NCBI RefSeq assembly: GCF_004310285.1
Contig: NZ_SISF01000031.1
Coordinates: forward strand, 194,511-258,510
DNA length: 64,000 nucleotides
Direction: 5' to 3'
Origin: Agrobacterium cavarae
GTDB lineage: Bacteria > Pseudomonadota > Alphaproteobacteria > Rhizobiales > Rhizobiaceae
Shown piece by piece: positions 28,192 to 37,779 of this stretch. The translations under genes and the position numbers were made by a program. Numbering within the stretch: the first letter of the stretch is position 1; each line of letters starts with the position of its first letter. Under the pieces are notes generated by a model. The model searched no databases. It had not been told where the DNA came from and worked only from the letters and a program-made list of their open reading frames with translations.

Positions 28192-29705
28192 GTGACGAGA
28201 CGCTTTCCCTTTCTCTCTTACTTGCAAATGAAGCCGAGACGATCCGGCTTGGCGAAGAGCTGGCGCTTGCCGTCAAGCCGGGCGATGCTATTGCGCTGGT
28301 GGGCGATCTCGGGGCTGGGAAATCGACGCTGGCGCGCGCTCTGATCCGCGCGATCGCCGATGATGCCGAGCTCGAAGTACCGAGCCCGACATTTACCATC
28401 GTCCAATCCTACGCGCTTCGCTTTCCAGTCGCGCATCTCGATCTCTATCGCCTCTCCGACGTGTCGGAGCTGGATGAACTCGGGATCGACGAGATGCTGT
28501 CCGACGGCGTGTGCCTGATCGAGTGGCCGGAGATGGCAAGCGATGTGCTGCCGAAGGCATCGACTATCCTGCTGCGCCTGACACATGAGGGAGACGGTCG
28601 GCGTGCTGTGATCGAAGCATCCCGGCGTCACATAGAGCGGCTTGAACGGGTTTTCGCCATTCGCCGCTTTCTGGAGCGGAGCGGTAAGACAGGCGCCATT
28701 CGGCGCTATTTCAGTGGTGACGCTGCCTATCGCACCTATGAACTGGTGCGCGATGACGACAGCCAATATCTGTTGATGGACTGGCAGCCCCAGCCCCCCG
28801 GCCCCGCTCTTCACAATGGCAAATCCTATTCGGAGATCGTGCATCTTGCCCGCACGGTCGAGCCCTTCGTTGCTCTTGATCTCCATCTCCGAAGCCAAGG
28901 CTTTGCGCTGCCGGAAATCCTGGCGCGCGACATGGATGAAGGCATCCTGCTTTTGAGCGATATGGGACGCGCAGGCGTTCTGGATGCCAATAGGGCGCCC
29001 ATTGAGGAGCGCTATATCGAGAGTGCTGCCTGTCTGGCGGCGCTGCATGAAAAGCCGATGCCTGCAACGATCGACCTGCCGGATGGTGGTCGCTATCAGG
29101 TTCCGCGTTTCGATGCCGATGCTATGAAGATTGAGACCTCTTTGTTGCTGGACTGGTATTTGCCCCACATGCATGACGGCAAGCCGACCGACGATGCCAA
29201 GCGGCAGGATTTTTTCGCCGTCTGGGATCAGTTGATCGCCAAGCTTGCCGATGTGGAAACCGGTCTCGTCTTGCGCGACTTCCATTCGCCGAACATCATC
29301 TGGCAGCAGGACAAACCAGCGCCGCAGCAAGTGGGCATCATCGACTTCCAGGATGCGATGATCGGCCCAACGGCCTATGATCTGGCGTCTCTGGTGCAGG
29401 ATGCGCGAGTAACCATCCCGCCTGAACTGCAGGCGCGAATGATGGAGCGGTACTTCGATACCCGCCGAAAGAACCCTGCCTTCGACGAAGAGGTATTTCT
29501 CAAAGCCTTCGCCATCATGGCGGCACAACGCAATTGCAAGCTGGTCGGCGCCTGGGTTCGGCTTTTGAAACGCGATGGCAAGCCGGGCTATATGAAGCAT
29601 ATGCCGCGCACCTTCACCTATATGCGCGCCGCGCTGGAGCATCCCGACCTTGCGCCGCTGCGGGACTGGTTCGCGCGTGCGGGCATAGACCTCAACTCTC
29701 AATGA
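28188..29705 (+). CDS. tsaE: TsaE - aminoglycoside-phosphotransferase-fold kinase fusion (AmgK-like)
   Basis: A 505-residue two-domain protein. Residues about 1-155 are TsaE, the ATPase of the tRNA t6A37 threonylcarbamoyl complex, with P-loop GDLGAGKS (39-46) and the TsaE segment LEVPSPTFTIVQSY. Residues about 165-505 are an APH-fold kinase with catalytic Asp364 and Asn369 in LRDFHSPNIIW and metal-binding DFQD. The kinase half resembles AmgK, the anomeric MurNAc/GlcNAc kinase of cell-wall recycling, and the next gene is MurU-like, which acts on AmgK product. The two halves are one open frame with no break. The AmgK assignment rests on fold plus neighbour. Confidence 0.88.
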   Translation: MSDETLSLSLLLANEAETIRLGEELALAVKPGDAIALVGDLGAGKSTLARALIRAIADDAELEVPSPTFTIVQSYALRFPVAHLDLYRLSDVSELDELGIDEMLSDGVCLIEWPEMASDVLPKASTILLRLTHEGDGRRAVIEASRRHIERLERVFAIRRFLERSGKTGAIRRYFSGDAAYRTYELVRDDDSQYLLMDWQPQPPGPALHNGKSYSEIVHLARTVEPFVALDLHLRSQGFALPEILARDMDEGILLLSDMGRAGVLDANRAPIEERYIESAACLAALHEKPMPATIDLPDGGRYQVPRFDADAMKIETSLLLDWYLPHMHDGKPTDDAKRQDFFAVWDQLIAKLADVETGLVLRDFHSPNIIWQQDKPAPQQVGIIDFQDAMIGPTAYDLASLVQDARVTIPPELQARMMERYFDTRRKNPAFDEEVFLKAFAIMAAQRNCKLVGAWVRLLKRDGKPGYMKHMPRTFTYMRAALEHPDLAPLRDWFARAGIDLNSQ

Positions 29706-29715
29706 AGCGTTTCCC

Positions 29716-30435
29716 ATGACGATCAGACAAGCGATGGTTCTGGCAGCAGGTCTCGGCACGAGAATGCGCCCGATCACCGACACGATCCCCAAGCCGCTGG
29801 TCAAAATCGCTGGCAGGCCGATGATCGATTATGTGCTCGATCTTCTGGTGGCAGCGGGAGTCGAGACCGTATCCATCAACGTCCATCACCATGCAGACCA
29901 GATGGTCGCGCATCTTGAAGGCCGCAAGGATCTTGAGGTCCTGATTTCTGATGAGCGGGCCGAGCTCTTGAATTCCGGTGGCGGTCTTGCCAAGGGTTTG
30001 AAGTTGCTGGCGCCCGGGCCTGTGCTGGTGATGAATGCCGATCTGTTCTGGGTCGGGGAAACATCCGGCCGTCCTACCAACCTGCAAAAACTCGCGGAGG
30101 GTTTCGATCCTGCGCGCATGGATATGGCGATGCTTTGCGTCGATATGGACCGCACCACCGGACATAACGGCAAAAAAGATTTCAATTTTGCAGAGGATGC
30201 GCGCCTGACCCGTTATCAGGACGGTGGACCAAGCCCGGTCGTCTATGCCGGTGCGATCGCCATGGATTCGCGCCTGCTTGACGATGCACCGGCTGATGCC
30301 TTCAATCTCAACATCTATTTCGACCGCGCCATTGCGAAAAACCGGCTTTATGGCGTGATGCTCGACGGTCAATGGATTACCGTCGGCACACCGGATGCTA
30401 TAGAGGATGCGGAGCGAACCATCGCTTCCGTTTAG
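29716..30435 (+). CDS. murU: N-acetylmuramate-1-phosphate uridylyltransferase MurU-like
   Basis: A 239-residue nucleotidyltransferase of the sugar-1-phosphate family. The N-terminal signature LAAGLGTRMRPITDTIPKPL (about 8-27) includes the G-x-G-T-R nucleotide loop and catalytic Lys, and NADLFW provides the metal-binding Asp. With an AmgK-like kinase domain 10 bases upstream, the best reading is MurU, making UDP-MurNAc from MurNAc-1-phosphate in peptidoglycan recycling that bypasses fosfomycin-sensitive synthesis. Other NDP-sugar products are possible on sequence alone. Its TAG stop lies at the edge of a RIME-like repeat. Confidence 0.87.
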   Translation: MTIRQAMVLAAGLGTRMRPITDTIPKPLVKIAGRPMIDYVLDLLVAAGVETVSINVHHHADQMVAHLEGRKDLEVLISDERAELLNSGGGLAKGLKLLAPGPVLVMNADLFWVGETSGRPTNLQKLAEGFDPARMDMAMLCVDMDRTTGHNGKKDFNFAEDARLTRYQDGGPSPVVYAGAIAMDSRLLDDAPADAFNLNIYFDRAIAKNRLYGVMLDGQWITVGTPDAIEDAERTIASV

Positions 30436-30535
30436 AGCCGTTCGTCCCTCAGGACGCACAGAGGACGCTCTATCGCTTTGAATAGACGCATCGTGCTTTC
30501 CTAAAATCGATTCCGGTTTTTGGGCAGATGATGTC
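30433..30535 (+). repeat. RIME-like intergenic repeat, full copy
   Basis: About 103 bases filling most of the murU-addB gap. The first half (TAGAGCC, GGACGCACAGAGGACGCTC, TATC) matches the copy at 17940. The second half (GACGCATCGTGCTTTCC, AAAATCGATTCCGG) matches those at 46884 and, reversed, 56573. The murU stop codon TAG is its first three bases. Confidence 0.75.
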
Positions 30536-30556
30536 ATCCTTGAGAAGGTCGAACCA

Positions 30557-33500
30557 TTGGCGCATGCCAAACGCATCCTGACCATTGCGCCGGGAACACC
30601 CTTTCTAAAGACACTGGCGCAAAGCCTCTGTGCCGGGACGCTCGCGAGCGGCTTCTCGTACGACCCTGCCGATCCGCTGTCGCTTGCCCGCGTGACGATC
30701 TATGTACCCACGCGCCGTTCGGCTCGCGTTCTGCGCTCCGAATTCGTTGACCTTCTGGGCGGGCGTTCTGCCATTCTCCCGATTATCCGCCCGCTTGGCG
30801 AAACGGATGACGATAGCGGCTATTTCGATATCGAGACGCCGGCCACCATCGATCTTGCTCCACCGATTTCCAGCACGGCCCGATTGGTGGAACTGGCACG
30901 GCTGATCCTTGCCTGGCGAAACAGTTTGCCGGACGCGATCCGCGCCATCCATTCCGATTCGCCGCTTGTGGCACCCGCCAGCCCGGCGGATGCGATCTGG
31001 CTTGCGCGTGCCCTCTCCGAAGTCATCGATGCGATGGATACGGAAGACAAGGATTGGGAGGCGCTCTCCGAACTGGATACGGCCGATCATGCGCAGTGGT
31101 GGCAGCTGACCGCGAAGTTTCTGGAGATTGCCAGTATTTATTGGCCCGCCCGCCTTGCCGAACTCAACCGGTCTTCCGCCGGGCGCCACCGCAATGCCAT
31201 CCTTCGCGCAGAGGCCGACCGGCTGACGAAGATCGCGAGCACGGATCCGATCATCGTTGCTGGCTCCACCGGCTCCATTCCGGCTGCCGCCGATCTGATT
31301 GCTGCCGTGGCGTCTCTCCCGCACGGCACCGTCGTGCTTCCCGGTCTCGACCTCGACATGCCGGAAGATCAGTGGCAGGCGATCAATGAGGCACCGGCTG
31401 ACGCGGCAAGCCGGACGCATTCGCAATACGGGCTGTTCACCCTGTTGCAGAAGCTCGGCGTCTTGCGTCACGATGTAGAGCGGATCGGTGACCTTGATCG
31501 CGATCTGCAGGACAGGGCCGCGATTTTTTCCACCGCACTTGCGCCTGTTCAGGCGACCGCGGAATGGAATGAGTGGCGCTCGGACAAGTCCCCGGCCTTT
31601 TTCGAAGGCGCTTTTTCCGCCGCCTCGATGATAGAGGCGGCCAATGAGCGCGAGGAGGCAACCGCAATCGCCATCGCGCTCAGGCTGGCGCTTGAAAAGC
31701 CCGGTCAGAATGGCCCATCGCAGGCAGCCCTCATCACGCCGGATCGCGGACTTGGCCGCCGGGTGGCGACGGAGCTTTCCCGCTTCGGCATCGAGGCGGA
31801 CGATTCCGCAGGGACGCCGCTGTCTGCGACGCCGCAGGCAGGTCTTTTGCAGTTGGCGCTGGAAGCGATCCTGCGCCCTGGCGATCCGGTCGCGGTCATT
31901 TCGCTGTTGAAGCATCCTCTTTGCCGCTTTGGCTTGAGCGAGTTGCAGATGAGGACAGCTGTTGCAGCGCTTGAGCTTCTGGCGTTGCGCGGCGGGCGCG
32001 AGGAAACGACACTTGGCAACCTCGATGCGCTTCTGGCGCATCAGATGACACTTCATGCAGAGGACCGCTATCCACCGCATTGGCGCACGGCGCTTTCCGA
32101 TGATGCTCCGCTCGCGGCCGAAGATCTGGCGAGACGGATCAAAGCGGCGATCGAGCCGCTGGAACAGGCCTTCGTCCACCGCGATCCACTCCGCGGTCGC
32201 CTGACCTCCCGCCTGACGCTGGCGGAATGGGCGGAGCGTTCCGGCCGCGTCATCGAAGCGATGTGTCTGGATGATGCGGGCGATCTGGCGAGCCTCTGGT
32301 CCGGTGAGGCGGGTGAAAAGCTGTCCAGTCTTTTTGCCGAGCTGATGGAATGCGGCAGCGCGCTGGAGGCGGATGGTCCGCAATGGATCGATATCGTCGC
32401 GGCCTTCATCGCGGGCGAATCGATCAAGCCACGGGCAATGCGCGACCCACGCGTCTTCATTTTCGGCGCATTGGAAGCACGTCTGCAGAGCGTCGATACC
32501 GTCATTATCGGTGGCTTGAACGAAGGGGTGTGGCCGGGACAAACGGCCAACAACCCCTTCCTGTCACGCAGCATGAAGACATCGATCGGGCTTGAGCCGC
32601 CGGAACGCCGCATCGGGCAGTTGGCGCATGATTTCGAGATGGCGAACGGCACGCGTCACATCATCTACAGCCGCGCCCTGCGCCAGGGTTCGACGCCTGC
32701 CGTGGCTTCGCGCTGGCTGCAAAGACTGCTGGCGCTGGGCGGGGAAGATTTTGCAGAGGCGCTGAAGCGACGTGGCGAATCCTACCGCCATTGGGCAATG
32801 ATGCTGGATGACAGCGAGACACAGGATCCAGCACGACGCCCTGCCCCAACCCCGCCCGCCGATCTGCAGCCGAAGAGCTATTCGTTCAGCGAAGTCGGAC
32901 GGCTACGCCGTGACCCCTATGCCATCTATGCGCGGCGCATCCTGAAGCTCGATCCGCTGGACGAGTTCAATCGCGATCCGGGCGCTGCCGACCGCGGGAC
33001 GCTCTATCACCGCATTATTGAACTCTACTCCCGTGAGGAGCACGTTCCCGGCACGCCGGCGTCCGAAGACGCGATGATGCGCGTGCTGAATGCGTGTTTC
33101 GATGAAGAAAATCTGCCGGCACATATCGATATCGTCTGGCGACCGCGCTTCGTTGCGGTGGCGCGCGAGTTTCTTGCCTGGGAGAAAGATCGCCGTCCCA
33201 TGGTGCGCCGCTCCTATGTGGAAGCCCGCGCAGGGCAGGAAATTCCAGAGGCCGGTATCCGGCTGACCGGCGTGGCCGACAGGATCGACATCAAGACCAA
33301 TGGCAAGGCGGATATCGTCGATTACAAGACGGGGCTCTCCCCGACTGTGAAACAGGCCCGCTCCCTGCTCGATCCGCAACTGGCGCTGGAAGCGGCGGCC
33401 CTGATGCGCGGCGCTTTCCGCGATGCCGGGACGCAGACGCCGGAGGATCTGATCTATGTGCGGCTGCGGCCCGGAGAGCGCTTCGGCACCGATGTTGTGA

Positions 33501-33733
33501 ACAACGAAAACGCCAAGGCCACCGCCAAAAACGTGCCCAAGATTGCGGCAGAGCTGGCGACCGACTCGATCGACCAGCTGGCCAAGTTCATCAAGGCGTT
33601 GCGCGAGGGCAAGAACGGCTTCGTGTCGCGGCTGATCCCGGAAGAACAGCAATCCTATGGCGGCGAGTACGACCATCTGGCGCGCGTCTCCGAGTGGTCC
33701 ACCGCAGAACCGGGAGATGGCGATGGCGAATGA
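30557..33733 (+). CDS. addB: Double-strand break repair protein AddB
   Basis: A 1058-residue AddB subunit of the AddAB helicase-nuclease, the rhizobial counterpart of RecBCD. The N-terminal inactivated helicase-like region starts AKRILTIAPGTPFLKTLA; the C-terminal PD-(D/E)XK nuclease has Asp922 and Lys in DIVDYKTGLSP. The family N-terminus maps to a TTG codon at 30557, with GAGAAGG nine bases upstream; no ATG gives the conserved beginning. addA overlaps its end by 11 bases, so the pair is coupled. Confidence 0.95.
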   Translation: MAHAKRILTIAPGTPFLKTLAQSLCAGTLASGFSYDPADPLSLARVTIYVPTRRSARVLRSEFVDLLGGRSAILPIIRPLGETDDDSGYFDIETPATIDLAPPISSTARLVELARLILAWRNSLPDAIRAIHSDSPLVAPASPADAIWLARALSEVIDAMDTEDKDWEALSELDTADHAQWWQLTAKFLEIASIYWPARLAELNRSSAGRHRNAILRAEADRLTKIASTDPIIVAGSTGSIPAAADLIAAVASLPHGTVVLPGLDLDMPEDQWQAINEAPADAASRTHSQYGLFTLLQKLGVLRHDVERIGDLDRDLQDRAAIFSTALAPVQATAEWNEWRSDKSPAFFEGAFSAASMIEAANEREEATAIAIALRLALEKPGQNGPSQAALITPDRGLGRRVATELSRFGIEADDSAGTPLSATPQAGLLQLALEAILRPGDPVAVISLLKHPLCRFGLSELQMRTAVAALELLALRGGREETTLGNLDALLAHQMTLHAEDRYPPHWRTALSDDAPLAAEDLARRIKAAIEPLEQAFVHRDPLRGRLTSRLTLAEWAERSGRVIEAMCLDDAGDLASLWSGEAGEKLSSLFAELMECGSALEADGPQWIDIVAAFIAGESIKPRAMRDPRVFIFGALEARLQSVDTVIIGGLNEGVWPGQTANNPFLSRSMKTSIGLEPPERRIGQLAHDFEMANGTRHIIYSRALRQGSTPAVASRWLQRLLALGGEDFAEALKRRGESYRHWAMMLDDSETQDPARRPAPTPPADLQPKSYSFSEVGRLRRDPYAIYARRILKLDPLDEFNRDPGAADRGTLYHRIIELYSREEHVPGTPASEDAMMRVLNACFDEENLPAHIDIVWRPRFVAVAREFLAWEKDRRPMVRRSYVEARAGQEIPEAGIRLTGVADRIDIKTNGKADIVDYKTGLSPTVKQARSLLDPQLALEAAALMRGAFRDAGTQTPEDLIYVRLRPGERFGTDVVNNENAKATAKNVPKIAAELATDSIDQLAKFIKALREGKNGFVSRLIPEEQQSYGGEYDHLARVSEWSTAEPGDGDGE

Positions 33734-36700
33734 TCTTTTCGAATACGCCGCCGAGCAGGCTCAAGATCACGGCCCGGCGCGCGACGAGCCAGGCGCCTGG
33801 ATCGACTGGACGACACGCCAGCAGACCCGCGCCTCCGATCCGAATAGCTCGGCATGGGTGTCGGCCAATGCGGGTTCGGGCAAGACGCATGTCTTGACGC
33901 AGCGGGTAATCCGACTGTTGCTGGCCGGTTGCCGTCCCTCCGCCATTCTGTGCCTGACCTATACCAAGGCTGCGGCCTCGGAAATGTCGAGCCGCGTCTT
34001 TGATCGCCTCGCGGACTGGGCCACGCTGTCTGACACCGCCTTGAAAGACCGTATCGCAACAATCGAAGGGCGTATCCCGGACGCGATCAAGCTGAAGGAG
34101 GCACGCCGTCTGTTCGCCAAGGCGCTGGAAACGCCGGGCGGGCTGAAAATCCAGACGATCCATGCCTTCTGCGAAGCGCTGCTGCACCAGTTTCCGCTGG
34201 AAGCAAATGTCGCCGGCCACTTCTCGGTTCTCGATGATCGTGCCGCCAGCAGTCTCCTGGCGGAAGCACGCCGCAGCCTGCTGACCGCCGTTTCGCTCGA
34301 GCAGGACACGCCGCTGGCTCAGGCGCTTGCCTATGTGCTTGATCTGGCTGATGAGACCGGGCTGGAAGCGCTGTTGAGCGCCATCGTTGCCAACCGCAAT
34401 CCTCTGCGCGGCTTTCTCGAAGACGCCTCCCGCACCGGTGGAATCGACGCGGCGCTTCGACGCCACGCTCGCATCAGCGCCAATGAAACACTTGAGACGG
34501 CAGCGGCCGCCTATTGGCCACTCCCAGGTCTCTCCGGCCTGTCGCTCGACACCTATCTGACGCTGTCCGATGAGGTGGGCGGGGCGCGGACGCACGAAGT
34601 GTCCTACGCGTTGCGGGAAGCGGTAAGAGAAAGCGATCCGTTCAAACGAATCGCCTTTCTCGAAAGCGCGTTGCTGACCCAGAAGGGTGAGCGGAAGTCC
34701 GATGCCTACGTCATCAACAAGGCGATGCAGACGGCAGCACCCAATCTCCTGGATGATCTGACGCTGGCGCGCACCCACGTGGTTGCCTGCCGCGACCGGT
34801 ATCGGACGCTGCGCATGCTGGAGGCGACCAGACATGCCTTGACCTTGGCAGACCGGCTGATCGGCGACTTCGAGGACTTGAAGAAGCAGCGCAGCCAGCT
34901 TGATTTCGAGGACCTGATCGAGCGCGCGGCCACGCTTCTCAACCGCGATACGGCGGGCGCCTGGGTGCATTACAAGCTGGACCAGGGTATCGACCATATT
35001 CTCGTCGATGAGGCGCAGGATACCAGCCCGGTGCAGTGGTCGATCATCCAGTCGCTGGCGGCAGATTTCTTCCATGGCGAGACCGCACGCGCTGGTCAAC
35101 GCACGCTGTTTGCCGTGGGTGACGAGAAGCAGTCGATCTATTCCTTTCAAGGCGCAAGGCCGGAGCGGTTTTCGCAGGAGCGTGAGGAAACGGCGCGGCG
35201 GGTGACTGCCGTCCAGCAGATTTTCCATCCCGTTCGTCTGCCGCTTTCCTTCCGCTCCACGGCGGATGTGCTGGCTGCGGTGGATCAGGTCTTCTCTTTG
35301 CCCGAGAATGCCGCAGGCCTGAGCGCCGACAACGAACCCGTCGAGCATCGCTCCAACCGCCTTAGTCAAGCCGGGACGGTGGAGGTGTGGGACATGATCG
35401 CCGCTGAGCCGGTCGACGATGAAGAAGACTGGACGGCACCCTTCGATGCGTTGCGTGAAAGTGCCCCGCCCGCCATCGTCGCACGCCGGATCGCGGCGCG
35501 CATCGCAGCGATGATCGGCACGGAAACGGTGATCGAGAAGGGTGTCGAGCGCTTTATCGAGGCGGGCGACATTCTGGTGCTGGTGCGCAAACGCCATGCC
35601 TTCGTCAACGCGTTGACGCGCGAGTTGAAGCAGCGAAAGAACATTCCCGTTGCCGGTGCCGACCGCTTGAGGCTGACCGACCACATCGCCATTCAGGATC
35701 TGCTGGCACTTGGCCGCTTCGTGCTTTTGCCGCAGGACGATCTGTCGCTTTCGGCATTGCTCAAAAGCCCGCTCTTCAATCATGATGAAGACGATATTTT
35801 CGACCTAGCGGCCAAGCGTCCGGAGAAGACAAGCATCTGGGACTATCTCCAGCAGCGCGCTGGAGAGGATGACAGCCGCTTTGCCGAGACGCTTGAAACC
35901 CTCTCGTCCCTGATCGCGCTCTCTCGTAGCGCGACGATTCACGATTTCTACGCGGCGGTGATGACCATCTATCAAGGTCGCAAGCGCTTTCTTGCACGCC
36001 TTGGCAACGAAGCGAGCGACGTTCTGGATGAGTTTTTGTCCTTCGCGCTCGATCACGAAAAGACCGGCCTTCCCGGCCTGCAATCCTTCATCTCCGTGCT
36101 GGAAACGGACGCCCCGGAGATCAAGCGCGAGCAGGACAAGGAGCGCGGCGAAGTCCGCATCATGACGGTTCACGCCTCCAAGGGTCTTGAGGCACCCGTG
36201 GTGTTTCTCGTCGATGGCGGCTCGAAGGCCTTCATTCCAAGCCATGTGCCGCGGTTGCGCTTTGTCGAAACCAAGGATGCCGCATTCCCCGTTTGGCTGC
36301 CGGGAAAGAACTTCGATAACGCGTTGATCGACCAGGACGATGGCCGCTTGAAGGACGCCGCAGAGCAGGAATATCGCCGCCTTCTCTATGTGGCCATGAC
36401 GCGGGCTGCCGACCATCTGATTGTCTGCGGCTATCGTGGGCCGAAGGAAAATCCGGATTGCTGGCACCAGATGATCAAGCGGGCGCTTGTCGCGGATGAA
36501 GCGCGATGCATCTCTCATCAGTTCCAGGCAGGCGGCGAAGCCTGGGACGGTCTGTTGTGGCGGATGAATGCCCATGAGCCAAAAGCGATACCCCAGAGCG
36601 AGACCCCGTCGAGTGCTGCACCAGAAGCATTTCCCGCCTCGCTGATGCAACCACTGCCACCGGCACCCGCCCTTCCCCGGCCCCTCAGCCCGTCCGGCGC

Positions 36701-37301
36701 GGGAACGATCATCGATAATGGGGCAGATGACCTTGTCGTGTCCTCCCCGCTCTTTACCAAACCGGAGATAGCTTCCGGCCTTGCACTGCAACGCGGACGT
36801 CTTGTGCACCGGATGCTGCAGACGCTGCCGGACTATCCCGAGCACGAGCGGGAAGATGCCGCCCGTCGCTATGCGGAGCGTGCCGCCCGCTACTGGCCGG
36901 AATTTGGACGCGAGAGATTGATCAGCACCACGCTCGCTGTTCTTTCCGAACCGGCCATCCAGTCTGCCTTCTCTGCCAATAGCCGAGCGGAGGTTTCGAT
37001 CATGGGAACGTTGCGCCTGGGCAGGCAGGATTTTGCCGTTTCCGGCCGGATCGACCGCTTGGCGGTGGACGGGGAACGCGTCATTCTGGTGGATTACAAG
37101 ACCAACCGGATACCGCCGGCCAATGAGAACACCATTCCCTTCGCCCATATCGCACAGCTCGCGATCTATCGTGAAATTCTGAAGCCGCTCTACCCGGACA
37201 AGACTTTCACCTGCGCGCTCGTCTATACGGAGAACGCGTCCTTCGTGACGCTCAGGGACGAAGCGCTGTCACAAGCCCTTGCCGCAATCTCGACAAAGTG
37301 A
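33723..37301 (+). CDS. addA: Double-strand break repair helicase AddA
   Basis: A 1192-residue UvrD-type helicase with a C-terminal nuclease, partner of AddB in end resection for RecA. Walker A is NAGSGKT (49-55) and Walker B ILVDEAQDTSP; VTRAADHL-like MTRAADHLIVCG is motif VI. The nuclease motif has Asp1124 and Lys in LVDYKTNR. The ATG at 33723 has GGGAG six bases before it; an adjacent ATG at 33717 overlaps that site, and a longer frame to 33657 lies inside addB. Length and motifs are normal. Confidence 0.97.
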   Translation: MANDLFEYAAEQAQDHGPARDEPGAWIDWTTRQQTRASDPNSSAWVSANAGSGKTHVLTQRVIRLLLAGCRPSAILCLTYTKAAASEMSSRVFDRLADWATLSDTALKDRIATIEGRIPDAIKLKEARRLFAKALETPGGLKIQTIHAFCEALLHQFPLEANVAGHFSVLDDRAASSLLAEARRSLLTAVSLEQDTPLAQALAYVLDLADETGLEALLSAIVANRNPLRGFLEDASRTGGIDAALRRHARISANETLETAAAAYWPLPGLSGLSLDTYLTLSDEVGGARTHEVSYALREAVRESDPFKRIAFLESALLTQKGERKSDAYVINKAMQTAAPNLLDDLTLARTHVVACRDRYRTLRMLEATRHALTLADRLIGDFEDLKKQRSQLDFEDLIERAATLLNRDTAGAWVHYKLDQGIDHILVDEAQDTSPVQWSIIQSLAADFFHGETARAGQRTLFAVGDEKQSIYSFQGARPERFSQEREETARRVTAVQQIFHPVRLPLSFRSTADVLAAVDQVFSLPENAAGLSADNEPVEHRSNRLSQAGTVEVWDMIAAEPVDDEEDWTAPFDALRESAPPAIVARRIAARIAAMIGTETVIEKGVERFIEAGDILVLVRKRHAFVNALTRELKQRKNIPVAGADRLRLTDHIAIQDLLALGRFVLLPQDDLSLSALLKSPLFNHDEDDIFDLAAKRPEKTSIWDYLQQRAGEDDSRFAETLETLSSLIALSRSATIHDFYAAVMTIYQGRKRFLARLGNEASDVLDEFLSFALDHEKTGLPGLQSFISVLETDAPEIKREQDKERGEVRIMTVHASKGLEAPVVFLVDGGSKAFIPSHVPRLRFVETKDAAFPVWLPGKNFDNALIDQDDGRLKDAAEQEYRRLLYVAMTRAADHLIVCGYRGPKENPDCWHQMIKRALVADEARCISHQFQAGGEAWDGLLWRMNAHEPKAIPQSETPSSAAPEAFPASLMQPLPPAPALPRPLSPSGAGTIIDNGADDLVVSSPLFTKPEIASGLALQRGRLVHRMLQTLPDYPEHEREDAARRYAERAARYWPEFGRERLISTTLAVLSEPAIQSAFSANSRAEVSIMGTLRLGRQDFAVSGRIDRLAVDGERVILVDYKTNRIPPANENTIPFAHIAQLAIYREILKPLYPDKTFTCALVYTENASFVTLRDEALSQALAAISTK

Positions 37302-37376
37302 GATACCGGACATTGAAAATGCCCATCCCCCGCATCACATGAATGCCGAACAGATTCACTGAAAGGAGAGCCAATT

Positions 37377-37697
37377 ATGGCTACCGTGAAAGTCGATACC
37401 TCCAACTTCCAGTCTGAAGTTCTCGAATCCGCTGAGCCAGTCGTCGTAGACTTCTGGGCCGAGTGGTGCGGCCCGTGCAAGATGATTGCCCCGAGCCTCG
37501 AAGAGATCGCTACGGAACTTTCTGGCAAGGTGAAGGTCGCAAAGCTGAACATCGACGAAAACCCTGAGCTTGCTGCTCAGTTCGGCGTTCGCTCCATCCC
37601 GACGCTCGCCATGTTCAAGGGCGGCGAAGTGGCCGATATCAAGGTCGGTGCCGCTCCCAAGACCGCACTCTCCGCCTGGATTTCCAGCGCCGCCTGA
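37377..37697 (+). CDS. trxA: Thioredoxin TrxA
   Basis: A 106-residue thioredoxin, the general cytoplasmic dithiol reductant. The active site WCGPCK puts the redox cysteines at 31 and 34, and the cis-proline lies in [13 protein letters not shown] strong ribosome site, GAAAGGAGAGCC, precedes the ATG. It follows addA by 75 bases and ends at a clear terminator, an arrangement common in rhizobia. Confidence 0.98.
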   Translation: MATVKVDTSNFQSEVLESAEPVVVDFWAEWCGPCKMIAPSLEEIATELSGKVKVAKLNIDENPELAAQFGVRSIPTLAMFKGGEVADIKVGAAPKTALSAWISSAA

Positions 37698-37724
37698 TCG
37701 TTTGCCAATGCAAGATTAAAAGAA

Positions 37725-37749
37725 AGCCCGGTTCTGCCGGGCTTTTTTC
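37725..37749 (+). terminator. Terminator after trxA
   Basis: AGCCCGG, loop TTCTG, CCGGGCT, then TTTTTT, 27 bases past the trxA stop. A-rich sequence before the stem could let it serve the convergent folC as well. Confidence 0.92.
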
Positions 37750-37779
37750 TTGGTCGTCGGTTGCGTGATGCCTTCGCGA

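Noticed and set aside
30605..32542. 645-codon minus-strand open frame opposite addB
   Set aside because: Arginine-rich antisense shadow of addB with no family features.
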